Below are positions 43,540 through 55,101 of a stretch of 64,000 nucleotides of DNA, piece after piece (the first letter of the stretch is position 1; each line of letters begins with the position of its first letter). A model generated the notes under the pieces. That model was not told where the DNA came from and ran no database searches. It was given only the letters and a program-made list of their open reading frames with translations. The position numbers were made by a program, and so were the translations under genes. This DNA comes from Sipunculus nudus (Eukaryota > Annelida > Sipuncula > Golfingiida > Sipunculidae): contig CM049317.1 in the NCBI GenBank assembly GCA_026874595.1, positions 16,911,382 through 16,975,381 of the forward strand, written 5' to 3'.

Positions 43540-45340
43540 TAAAATAATGATGCAATTGACTTAAGATATCTCACATTTACTATATTTTTCTATCACCAGT
43601 AGAAACATTTGCAGGTCATATTTTATTTCTTGTCATGTACTTTAAGAGTGCAGTGAGGATCTTGTCACTGTAATAAACTTCTGGTTGACTCGGTTTGCCT
43701 TCGGTTCAGGGTTTACTGTTGAATGAACAACCGATCAAAGGTAGGATAGCGGCCATGACAGTGCTAACATTTTGTTCACTAAAGGAATAAAAAAAATCAA
43801 TTCAGCGCCATGTAGGTCTGTAGACTGCAGAAAAAAAGTTTTATGTCCTTAGATTTAAATGTGAATAATTTTAATTCTTAACGATGAAGTCACTGAATAT
43901 GGTGCTGGGAAACAGTTTAATTAACAAAATGTCTTCATAAGATAAGTGGTGATGGGAGGGAGTTGCTATATAATTAAATGCCACGCCCTGAATTTGTTAC
44001 TGACCTGAATTTGTAAAAAAAAAAAAAAATTGTAGGACTATTTTTCCGTTATTAGCCGGGCGTACTCTAAGCTTGATAAATCAACGTTATTTTTACGTTG
44101 CATCAACGTCACCATTTCCGGTCAACGTTACACTCTTAGAAAAAAGGGTTCCAGGTAGAACCCTCAAGAACCTTTATAAGTCCCTAATGGGCCCTTGCCT
44201 CCGATTTGAGGGTATGCGCTCATTTCCGTTCGTAGGCGTGTAAGTGGTTGTGTGTGAATGTTTGTGTTTGTTCACAACATGGCTCACGTAATCATGTACG
44301 GGAGGTCTTGGGATATGCATAGGTGTTCGGAAGGAGTACATTCATATCAACATGTTATTTTCCTTCGGGGGTATTTATATTTTTTAGTAAGACCAACTGG
44401 CCGGTTGACCAATGATAGACAGTGGTAAATACGTAATTTTGTAGTACCATGTCCGCTTATTATATAATGCTGATCACTTTACGGCCTTGCTGACTTCTCT
44501 GTTAAATATCCATAATTGATAGAGAACTGACGAATGACAATTGGTATTCATTCAAGGTTATGACTAATGTGTGACTTAATCATGAAGCCTATGCACGTGG
44601 CGAATTGAAGTTTCATACAATGGGGTCGTTGTTCTCGGTCATTACTTCTGGGTGGCCTTGCTTGATGTAACTTCAATTATGACGTCATCACTGTTCCCTG
44701 CATGCCATGTCAAATCACGAGGATTGTAGTAAGATGTCGCATAGTGTGGCTTTACAGGAAAATTTAATCAAGAAAATTATAATGGTTTCCTGAGTTATTT
44801 AACCATTTCCTCTTTAGGATTTATAACAGAATGAATAATACCTTTTGCGAATGAATCTCACATAATATAACATTTCAGATAAAACAAAAGCATTGTCAGC
44901 TTATAACATTTATTTGTGCAGGTTATGGAATACATGACACGCTCCACACGATAATATAAATTAACAGACAATATGTTTTGAAACAAAAACTCAGCTCTTA
45001 CGTCGACCTCCTATTATGTAGATAATAAAAGAAACATAGCTTTCAATGGTATACATGACGCATACCAACTTGAAAAGGTAAGTAAACGGGGATAGAATAT
45101 ATTCGTGTATATACTGTGCAAGTGTCGAAATAAGCCATAACATTCAGATATCTGAGAACTAAACCTTAAGTACTATTTCAAAGATACTGACAACAATTTA
45201 CCAGCATTGCCTAATAAGATATTAATAACAAAGGGCCCTAAATTCAATAATGTAAATTCTGAGTACATTGTGAGATATACTAATGAGATACAAAACACCT
45301 TTTTTTTTGGTGGAAGTTACTGTCTCCATTTTTATGCTAA
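43540..45340. other. Non-coding part of copy A
   Basis: Collinear with 54275-55101 plus 57595-58640. Around 44090-44140 are ACGTTATTTTTACGTTGCATCAACGT and TCAACGTTAC-like palindromic bits, also present in B near 54820-54860. The site at about 44356 is the empty counterpart of the 2.5-kb insertion in B. Confidence 0.6.
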
Positions 45341-45349
45341 CTTAACCAC

Positions 45350-45423
<74 letters not shown>

Positions 45424-45752
45424 GCAATATTCAATTCCGGTTTCAGACTACGTGACAGGGAAGTGTCACACGCTTCCAATCATTTATATCTTGGTGTCAA
45501 TAAGGGCCGGTGACTATGGCGCCTGCCGGACCTTGGTGCGTAATCACCCCCATTGCATACCACTGAGGAATTCCTTAAAGCCACACTTATTTGTGAGTAA
45601 AACACGATCATTTGGCAAGGCCTTCCCATTCAGCCTGCAGAGCGCTCACCCTAGTTAGGCGCCGACCAAAAATCTAACCCTCTAGTCTAAAATTCGAACT
45701 CACGATATCTCGGTTTTGATTCCTGTGCTCTATCCCTGAGCCCGGAAGCCGG
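45350..45752 (-). mobile_element. tRNA-derived SINE with (AT)n tail, copy A
   Basis: Read on the minus strand, the head carries a box-A-like element (about 45741-45724, GGGCTCAGGGATAGAGCAC) and a box-B-like element (about 45703-45690, GTGAGTTCGAATTT). These RNA polymerase III promoter parts are spaced as in a tRNA. A unique body follows, containing GCGCCATAGTCACCGGCCC, and then a long (AT)n tail (45350-45420). The paralogous copy is at 58640-59048, so it inserted before the duplication. Confidence 0.65.
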
Positions 45753-45759
45753 TTAAGAT

Positions 45760-47378
45760 CATTGCTCTCTGCTTCCCCCAGGAGGGTATGTGTTTATCCC
45801 CGTTCGTGTAAATGTTTGTGTTTTTTTATTTTTCAATATAACTCACGAAATCAAGAACGGAATCTCCTGATGTTTCCTGGACATTTTCGGAAAAGGCAAA
45901 GGAAGAATCGATTAGATTTTGGTGTGGATCTGGGTTATATGATCCGGATTCAAGGAATATTAACAAATGTAGTGTTACCTATGAACGAATGAACCTTGGA
46001 ATATGGTTTTTTTTAGTATCTCACAATAGAGACCTCCACATGGCGAAGGATTGCTTTCCCTAGAATGTAGATTTCCAGTTAGATATATTCATTTTTTTTG
46101 CCCAGTGCGTATTCAGAAGAAGGACGGGTTCCATCGCAAATGATCTGTAATAACATACGGTTGAGGTTTTGTTCCTTATTTGCTGTTTTAATACATCGCC
46201 TACATTTTAATCCAAAACCGGAATGGAGTTCACCGTATATACATACTTAGTAAAGCTAGCAAAAATAGAGGCGCTTACTTAAAAAATATCATTAAAAAAC
46301 CCAATTTATTCCTTATACAGTACTTTTACTTTCAAATGCTTTGCCGGCTGATAATTTACTAGGAGAAATCACATCAATATAACTCTAGCAAAAATATGAT
46401 TTTTCACTTTATGATCGGGAGTAAGAATAAAGTCAAATTAAGCGTTAAAAAAAAACTCCCTCACTTTAGCGGTTTAGTAAATACATTTTTTTACATTTAG
46501 TTATTATACATAATGTCAGGGATGAAATATAAACGGTACACTCGCTACTTACATGCATGGCTCGGCTTAACCAGCCTCGGTGATACAGGAACAGACGGCT
46601 AACATGAACAAAGCCCTTACATGTCCGGGAGCGTTTGATCAAGTTTATATTTTGCCTTTCACGTTTTTTCTCGTGTTTTCACTGATCTATAGCTTCACGT
46701 TTTTTTCTCGTGATTTCACTGATCTAGCTTGCTTATATTCATCCCTCGCCCCGAGTCTTTCTGTACTGGGTATAGTTCAGCTTTTTACCGATTTTTTACC
46801 AAGTGATAGTGTAATTCTTTCGGTATCGTACTCATGTGGCATACCGCTTGTCCATTTCATATTTTAGAGTTCTATGCTTCTGTAATATCAACGTCGTTTT
46901 GATCAGCTGTATCTTTTGGGTACAGTAAAATAATGACAATTGTATGAAATTACAGCAATAATTATAACAACTACAATAATAAATTGTGATCAGTACGATT
47001 ATGTTAAGCAAAGTGATGTTGAAAGCAGTTCGACACTCTCCCGCTATACTTCAGATAAAAATCAAACATCTCATGAACAGCTTCCAATTATACACGTCGT
47101 CGAACTTACAAAAGTCCCTTGACTATGTTCTGCTCAAGTTATTTATACGACATCGCTTTAGTATATTCACTTCTCTGTATTGGATTGATGATAAATATAT
47201 GATAATCTTCTTGGCGCTAACTGATAAAAATGATGTTCAAGCTCCAATGTTCCATATATACACGGGGAATAATAAAAACTTATAATAAATAATCAATAAC
47301 TCTATATGTCCATAACTATTGTTGTCCTGCATTAGGCCCGTTACCAATGTGATATACACCATTTTGAAGTTCTCCATT
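45760..47378. other. Non-coding DNA downstream of receptor A
   Basis: Collinear with 59050-60590 of copy B. It has short open frames that are not kept between the copies, so I call no gene. Confidence 0.55.
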
Positions 47379-48248
47379 TTAAGGTCTTCTAAAGATTTTC
47401 CTTAAATGCATCTTCAATGATTGTTTAACCTTTTTACTGAAGAGAATGAAGAGAAAACTGTTGAAGATAGATCCTGTGTAGCCAAACCATAACGGCAAGA
47501 ACTTTAAGTCTGGTTGAGATAGCATGGGTATTATGCAGATATTGTATACACCACACACAGCGATGAGAGCCCTGGTAGATTTGAAAGCTTGTAGTATCGG
47601 GTTTGGCGTTACCGGAACATCGGCCGGTTGTACCTGCGAATGTTTCATTTTAATCTTCTGACGAATCACCACGTACACCATCCTACCGTTTGCAGAAGTA
47701 AGAACACTTAGTAGAAGAAAGACAACAACCCGCCCGGAGTAATATAAATAGCTATTTTCCTCGTTGTTGTTCCACGACATACGGGCTGATGGGTAATATT
47801 TATACGTATTCGTTAAAGCTGAAGGCCCCAAAAAGACAACAAAAATTATCCAGATCAACGCACAGGAAATATGTACACTAGTGTGAGTAACAAGAGTCGC
47901 TGATCGCAGGGGTTTCACAATAATGATTGTTTTGATTACAGATAGCGTTGATGCCATCGCTAATGACGTAAGCGACAAGAAATTAAACAGGAACCGTTGA
48001 AAGGTTCCTAAAATTTTCCCAGGGTCTTCTGCTTGTGTCCACGACAAATATGTACTTATCCATCCTATAATTCCCAACAAAAAAGCACAGGAAAATATTG
48101 AAAGCAAAAGTGGAAACACTTTATCCTTGCGGACATCTTGACAAAGCAAAATCCCGAAAATTGCTGTCGTGTTTGACAGAGAATTGCAAACTGATAATAA
48201 AGTCACTAGAACATTCTTGGTAGTATCCATTACGCTGTTATAATCCAT
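47379..48248 (-). CDS. Divergent class A-like seven-transmembrane receptor, copy A (truncated tail)
   Basis: A 289-residue intronless gene, about 92 per cent identical in protein to the copy at 60591-61523 (some 24 replacements by eye). Seven hydrophobic segments lie at about residues 12-36, 44-66, 80-110, 127-147, 170-197, 224-245 and 252-272. The stop at 47379-47381 is TAA where copy B has GAA. The 20 codons beyond it stay open and match B's tail, so a single C-to-A change (plus strand, 47381) has removed the last 21 residues of the cytoplasmic tail. Motif departures are those of B (for example KTIIIVKPL where DRYxxIxxPL is usual). The start is the first ATG after an in-frame TAG 15 bases upstream in B's matching leader. 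It may still work, since the lost part is distal tail. Confidence 0.8.
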   Translation of the reverse strand: MDYNSVMDTTKNVLVTLLSVCNSLSNTTAIFGILLCQDVRKDKVFPLLLSIFSCAFLLGIIGWISTYLSWTQAEDPGKILGTFQRFLFNFLSLTSLAMASTLSVIKTIIIVKPLRSATLVTHTSVHISCALIWIIFVVFLGPSALTNTYKYYPSARMSWNNNEENSYLYYSGRVVVFLLLSVLTSANGRMVYVVIRQKIKMKHSQVQPADVPVTPNPILQAFKSTRALIAVCGVYNICIIPMLSQPDLKFLPLWFGYTGSIFNSFLFILFSKKVKQSLKMHLRKIFRRP

Positions 48249-49990
48249 CTTGAATGCTAGCTACAGCTATATGGTTATTTATCTTCTTTAGTCAAAATAC
48301 AAGTATGACCTGCTCGGGAAAATGTACAACTGAGTACGCCTCACGCTGGAGCGCCCTCAAATATATTTAGTCCTTGACAGATGATCTGTCCAGCGGATTG
48401 GCTTACAGATTGGTCATTATCGATTGAAAATACAGAGAAATGTGTGATGTGGATTCGCTTACCTTTAATTAGCACTTTGTGTTTCTGAATATAAGATATA
48501 TCATACCGGTTGTGAGATCATTAGAGTTGCGGTGAACATGACATTTTTTTAATCATGCCTATTATAAGATCAAACATTCCGCCAAATAAAAGTTCGTCCT
48601 TGGGTTGGGGGGGGGGGGGGGTACAGGGGGACAGAATAGGTCAGCTGCAGCAGATGTTGCTATTTGTATCAATGCGTTTCATAACTTAAGCGTTGAGCCG
48701 AAATAACGCAGTGTGAACATCGATGTGTGATATGTTGTAACACGTGCTTATTTGGTAGGGCCGCGACAGACTTATCCGATTAACCCTCTTGGAATGTCGC
48801 GTTACCTTTCTGAGGATCACTCCTATAGCTAACTATATACCTGCCTTAACTGTGTAAATTATGTGGTTTCTTACTCACTTTTCGTACATAGAAATAAACT
48901 ATAGGTTATTCCTGCTGAAAAGGTTATTTTTTTAATACTTCGGTGAAGGATATATGAGTTTATTTATTTGCGCAGTGTTAGTATACACAGTACCTGGGGC
49001 GTTTATTGATAAACACAAACAAACCTAGAACCAAAGATGGTCGGTGGCAAATGTGCCGCAGTTGAAAGAATAATTGTTGCAAAATTTAGCTGCCCACCCC
49101 CGTCATGTTATAAACACGCGGTTTTAAACAAACGTAAAGTCTGTGTGCGGTGGGAGTGGCGTTCTCTCGCCTTTTTTCAAGGGTGTAAGGCAGTTATCGA
49201 AATTAGCGTTATAACCAGCAAGTGAGCTCCTTGTTTACACTCTGTACCATCCCATTGACATTTGCTGCGTTTACTACCTCTTATTTTCAAAACAAAGACC
49301 ATTGACTCGTACCGGTCTTTTTCATGTACAATTATTGAACTTGAACTGCTACTATATAACAATAAGGCCAAAAAAAGGTTTGGTTCTCAAGCACTTTTTT
49401 TCAAAAATCAATGCGGGCGGGCGATTTTTTTTTACTTATTTTGTATGTTTCGAAATATATGTCATGTGATCAAGGAAAAGCATGACAATGCCATATTTTT
49501 TTGCTAAATAAGTAAAGCATCCATAACAAAGAAATTCTTATCAAAATTGCATGATTATTTCATCTTCTTGAAAGAAATGTCCGAGCGGCTGGAGCTCAAA
49601 ATTTGGTGAGTTTCTATTAAAAATCAAAATATAAAAAAAAAAATGATACCTGGGTTTAAAATTGATGCGGCGAGGTGCCTGAAAACCATACCTTTTATTA
49701 ATGTTTTTACCTAACATATCATTGTCGCAGTTCAGTTTTCGGGATAATAGTCCAGTGACAGTTGCTTACCAGTACATCAGTACAAGATAGTTTATGTGTC
49801 CATTATGAATTTGTTTTTACACATATGTATGGGGGGGGGGGTATCAGCATATCAAGTGTCATTAATGTCTTTACATGCGAAACTTAATCTGAATTAGGGG
49901 TAACCATCCTAGACAATGTAATAAGAGTGAAAGGTTCCGTAATGTAGTTTACGTCCGTTACAGCAAAGCTACTCCTTCAGATATGCAGAA
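48249..49990. other. Upstream region of receptor A to the end of copy A
   Basis: Collinear with 61524-63205. The ~20 bases before the ATG (TAGCTAGCATTCAAG) are identical in both copies, and overall similarity stays high for about 300 bases, which may reflect a promoter. A G-run lies at 48606-48622. No further gene seen. Confidence 0.5.
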
Positions 49991-50540
49991 AATGAAATGC
50001 TGAGCAAACTCTGTTTACAAAGCTTGATTAAAAGGGTTTTATCAGACCATCTCTGATTTGCCTAATACTTCATGTTGATACTTTCAATTTTCCCATTAGC
50101 AAATATGCACAATTTTAAGCCATGTATCTGCAAAAGTTTGTAAATTTGGAGATTTTAACCTAACAAATGGGCTTGACACTTATTTTCTGGAAAAAAATTT
50201 TCGAAAATGTTACAAGTTTTCCTAAGTTATAATTTTATTAACTATTGATTCGAAATGCATTTAGCCTGTAGGGGTTGTTCTATACTATTATGTGTCTCCG
50301 ACTTCTAAGAGAGATTGAAAATTGAAAATTTGCAAAGTTATACCCCTGGCAAATATTATGTAAAAAAATTTAAATTCCAGCCTCTCTGACCCACTGAATC
50401 TGACCCAAACTAGATATTTCAAATTGATAAATACATGTTACTTATGTTTAGGAGTTTTCTTAGCAACATATTAAGGCAATCAAATTGTCTGATTTATAAG
50501 ACATTACAACTGAGATTTACATAATTGACATATATATATA

Positions 50541-50575
<35 letters not shown>

Positions 50576-51483
50576 ACAAAAACCTTTCTAATTTTTAAGG
50601 TGAGTCTTCACAACTGAACATTATTGAAAGATCTGTAATCAATATTTTTCCTCTCAGAGTTCCTTACATTTCTTATGAAAACGTCTGAAGAGTTTTTCTA
50701 TATGTTGAGTGATTAAATACTTAAAGCATTGAACCTGTCTACTTAATTTGATGACATGAATTCTTGTTTACAATGATTCTGTTGTGATGATTCTATATTA
50801 GATATAGTGATAAATGTGATAAAAAGAATTTTTAGCTATTCTCCCGAGGGATTTTTCTGGATTTTGCTGTCCTTTTTTTTAATTTCTTATTAATTCCCTT
50901 TATACATATTGTCTTAATATATTCCTATACCTGTTAGTTCAAGAATTCTTAGGTATCCTTTTTAAGGAATACATACTTTATAGACTATGTCTTCACTAAC
51001 ATCTTATATAAGAAAGATTTTGAAGACATGACTTTTCTTCAATGAAATTTTATAATCTTGAAATAGACTTATTTAATTTATTTTCCCTATTCAATCACTA
51101 TACCAGAGAACCAATGGAAAAGAATGATGTGTAGGTTATGAAGATACCGTAAATTATTTTTCATGTAAAATTGTTTACTTTTAGCTGGTTTCCGTGCTTT
51201 TGGACGAATGCATAATAAATTATGACAATGTGTTATTTTTAGAATAATTAAACATATTAATTAATATGATCAATAGATTGTCATATAGCTATAGAGCTAT
51301 GGAGGTGCTAGTCTGCACATTAAATTGTATACTTAACGATAACAGTAATTACGGTAAGACTGAAATTGAATATTATGAGCGTATCTCCACTGCAGACACA
51401 AAATATACGAAACCTATGATGAAATTCTGATTAACGATCCTTGAATGTTTGACGAAGCGAGACAGTTATATACAGAAATATTT
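49991..51483. other. Single-copy spacer between duplication copies
   Basis: 1.5 kb of AT-rich DNA with an (AT)n patch at 50529-50571. No counterpart beyond copy B and no coding similarity. Confidence 0.55.
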
Positions 51484-52027
51484 CTCAATACTCACAGTGC
51501 AGTTATCAGTTGTGTTGTCAAAAGCTTTGTAACCATAGATTCCTGGAATATTGTTAATTGAATTCAAGAAATATATTCTTTATGAATTCCCTTTCTTCAG
51601 GGGGCCCATACTTAATATTATGATCAGAGCTTGATACCTGTATAATGCATGACCGGGTTAGTTATTAGTCAATGTTCAGTTCCTGCATGAAAAAAAAAAT
51701 TGCAGGTTGCCTACATAAATTCCATCTCGTATATATTCCAGTTTATGTTACATAATAATTGCATAGGTGAATACCAGCATTCAACAGTATGTCAGTAATA
51801 AATTAGTAATTAATAAGTTCAGGGTGTTTTATATTAATAACTTTCAATGAAGGTTCCTTAAAATACTTTAACCTGAGCCACCATTAGTTTTACAATAGGA
51901 GGATTCCATATGAAAATGATCTGCAGTATTTAGGCTTATAAGTAATAAGACAGGGATAACCTCATGTGATTAGAATGTAAAAGCAATATTTAAGTTTGGG
52001 AGATATGTCAAGTCTCAAGACATGAAC

Positions 52028-52461
52028 ACTGTGGTTGGCTTCATATTCGCGAGGCAGAAATTTCGCGATTTCTCCATTTTAAATGTTTCGCGAGGGATTC
52101 ATTTTCGCGATCTAACCAGAACCTATATCAAATCTTTGGTAAATCCATACCTGTGTGTATTATAAAATGAAAATAAGTCATGAGTTCGTGATATTCTTCT
52201 CATATAACGCTGGGCCCGTACACACAGCACAGGTAGTTTAGTTCAAATTTAAGGTAACGTTTTCCCTATACCTGTATGGATGTAACTTATTATAAAATTT
52301 CTTACTGTTATAACCTATTCCCATACAAGTATTGGCTACACTAAATATGAAAGACACACTCAATTGGCCAATTATTCCCGAGGGCTTCATTTTCGCGATT
52401 ATTTCCCATTCGCGAATATCGCGAAATTAAAACCCTCGCGAACAAAAAAGGCAACCACAGT
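52028..52461. mobile_element. 434-bp MITE rich in TTCGCGA, copy B only
   Basis: ACTGTGGTTGGCTTCATATTC (left) and, inverted, ACTGTGGTTGCC (right) form the termini. Inner arms carry about nine TTCGCGA/TCGCGAA motifs plus matching GAGGGATTCATTTTCGCGA-like and GAGGGCTTCATTTTCGCGA-like blocks. The empty site in copy A (AAGACAAGATACAAGAAG, about 37520-37537) fits insertion at a TA, so a Tc1/mariner-type MITE is likely. It inserted after the duplication. Confidence 0.7.
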
Positions 52462-52803
52462 ATACCAGAAGACCGAACTTTAAATGTTTGGTTCAATTTG
52501 TTTATTTAAAATAAACATCAAATGGGACAAGGATGTCATGTTGTGAGAATGTAAGCGGCGACTTGCCCAGTTGGCACGAGCGAGTTGGCATAGAGACGAG
52601 ACGGGGAAATAGCAGAGCTGAGAGCGGACGCCGTAAAAAAATGATAGTCTAAAAAACACGAGAAGGATTGTGGAGCGACTTGCTCGGGTTGGTTGGAAGA
52701 TTACGTGGTTGGCGAGGATTTTTCCTAACTATATAACGTGAATTGACAGTGTCGGGTGGCCAGCGTAGACTGTAAAAAGTTATATGGGACCCCCGCTTAA
52801 TTT

Positions 52804-53156
52804 GGCTTTTGAAGAAAAAACTTGCTAATACGGTCTAAATGGCCGAAACTGTAAGTATAAAATGGCTTTCGTCTCCAAGCTCCGTCGTTTCACGGATCGA
52901 ATTCGGCTCTCGATTGACATGGCTGGGTCTTCGCTTCTGGGATCGGTGAAGGGAATGTATGCTGCTTTTGCCTTTGTGGCTGTGGGTGATGTGGCTTTCC
53001 TCTAAAGTCACCGGTGCGGGTAAAACGGTGGCGGTCTCTCTTGGCTTTCTGCTTGGCTTGGTGGCATCGCGTCTGTTGGCTCTCAGAACTATGCTTAAGG
53101 AACGCACAGGGCTGGGGTCTTGCTCGACAAAGCGAAACATGTCTTCAGTCAGTCAG
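52804..53156. other. GC-rich insert in copy B with 13-bp flanking repeats (possible retroposed fragment)
   Basis: About 353 bases absent from copy A, where CCCCCGCC runs straight into AAATTAAA (about 38918-38930). In B the insert stands between CCCCGCTTAATTT (52791-52803) and CCCCGCTATATTT (53157-53169), an imperfect 13-bp direct repeat such as retroposition can leave. Much richer in GC than its surroundings, it holds open frames on both strands: minus 53140-52835, 101 codons, basic and serine-rich; plus 52959-53171, 70 codons, hydrophobic. I recognise neither. There is no poly-A tail. Confidence 0.45.
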
Positions 53157-53819
53157 CCCCGCTATATTTAGACCAGCATGTTAACTGGGAAATTTTAACA
53201 CGCAATTGAAGGCAGCCCAAGAGTTGCAGAGCAAGGACCTCCCCATTGAGAACTTATGAACGGGCACCCGTAATAATCTTATATTTCATGATAGACCTTT
53301 TACGGCTTTCTACAATAGTTTTTACGTTAAAACGGATTCACTTGCTTCTATTTGTCTGATCGCTAATCGTTGTTTCTGAGAGATCGTTGTCGTTACTTAT
53401 CCCCCGCCCCGTATTTCGGGACAACGTTGCCGTAGCGGGCCGGATTACCCGCCCCCGGTTCGCTACATATGATTTTGAACTATAAAGAAAACACAACAGG
53501 CCACACCCGCCGGGATTCACAGAACATAAACACCGCTGAAATGGTCCTATAAACTGACGATGTATAGTGTGTATACGACCAGTCATTCAATTAATCAGAG
53601 GCCGAGAGAGACGATGTGGTAATGTTCCCGATTGGGAGTTAAAATTTATTTAGAAATATGTATAAAATAAAACCAGAGTATTAAGAATTGAAGGATATCT
53701 TTATAGTAATAATATGGTAATCTTTAAGTAGGACTTTGGATTGATTTGTTTTGCAATTATCTCTCAAAGAAGGATGTATTGAATAAATACCCTGTGAAGA
53801 AGAGAATCCAAAGACATTC

Positions 53820-54088
53820 GTTAATGCTATAATGGTCCGAACTAATGTCCATGAAGAATTATTTTATGGTAATGCCTTTTTAAATGTAGCATATGTACAC
53901 CACATATTGGGAGGGAATCAGTCTCAGTGATATGATGTGTTTTCAAGCAGATTAAAGGATGTGAGACTACTTTTTTGTTGTGGTGCAGGCTGACACCCTC
54001 AATTATAGCTTTGCCGTTATTTTCTTTACAACCGGGGTCTTACATATTTTTGTAACTCTTAAAGTAAATCAAAAATATATTCTTTCAG

Positions 54089-54125
<37 letters not shown>

Positions 54126-54300
54126 GGGGTTTGTATATAATAGGCTTATAAAACCTAAAAAATGTTTGATAAGATTCTAAAGACGATTTGTAGAACATGG
54201 TTTTAAAATACTGTTAATTAAATATTTACAAAATATCATCAATAAAAGACACATACCTCCCTGGAGCATCATAATAAATTAATAATGTAATTGTCTTAAG
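53820..54300. other. Non-coding part of copy B
   Basis: The first part (to about 54120) differs from copy A and includes (AT)n at 54090-54122. From 54130 it is again collinear with 41290. No gene. Confidence 0.5.
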
Positions 54301-55101
54301 ATATTTCACTTCATTGCTTTAAGATATATCACTGTTACTCTCTTCAATAGTAATATAAGCAGGTCATATATTATTTCTTGTCCCATACTTTGAGTGCAGT
54401 GAGGATCTTGTCACTGAAATAAACCGCTGCCTGACTCAGCTGTCCTTCGGTTCAGGGTTTACTGTTGAATGAACCCTCAATCAAAGGAAGGGCCATGACT
54501 GAGCTAACATTTTGTACACTAAAGGAATAAAAGAAATCCGTATAACCATGTAGGTCTGTAGACTGCGGATTTTATGTCCTTTGATTTAAATGTGAATAAA
54601 CTTTATTCTTAACGATGAAGTCAATGAAAACGGTGCAGGAAAACGGTTTAATTGACAAAATGTCTTCTTAAGAAGAGTGGTGATGGGTGGGAGTTGCTAT
54701 TCAATTAACCACGCCCAGAATCAGTGACTGACCTGAATACATTAAAAAATGTTAGAAGCCTTTAACTATTATCCTGTTATAAGCCCGGCGTACGCTGAGT
54801 TTGATAAATAAACGTTATTTTCACGTTGCATCAACGTCACCATTTTGGGTCAACGTTACACTCTTAGAAAAAAAAGGGTTCCAGGTAGAATTCTAAAGTA
54901 CTTTTATAAGTCCCAAATGCGCCCTTGGCATTCATTGCCCCCGATAGGAGCGTATGCGCTCATTTCCGTTCGTAAGCGTGTTAATGGTTGTGTGTGAATA
55001 ATTGTGTGGCTGTTCACAACATAGCTCACGTAATAATGTACGGAAGGTGTTGGGATATGCATAGGTTTTGGGAAAGAGTACGTTCATATCAACATGTTAT
55101 T

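Larger units (their letters stand above)
37027..49990. repeat. Segmental duplication, copy A
   Basis: From TCTCAATACTCACAG at 37027 to about 49990, the sequence is collinear with 51484-63205. Shared blocks: 37027-37590 with 51484-52030 and 52465-52520; 38683-39640 with 52534-53820; 41290-41405 with 54130-54265; 43540-44370 with 54275-55101; 44370-49985 with 57595-63205. Coding identity between the receptor copies is roughly 94 per cent by eye. Copy A carries extra segments at 37594-38675, about 39640-41280 and about 41406-43535. Confidence 0.85.

Noticed and set aside
45450-45750. A true tRNA gene
   Set aside because: Box A and box B are recognisable, but the acceptor stem does not pair, and the sequence continues into a SINE body and AT tail.
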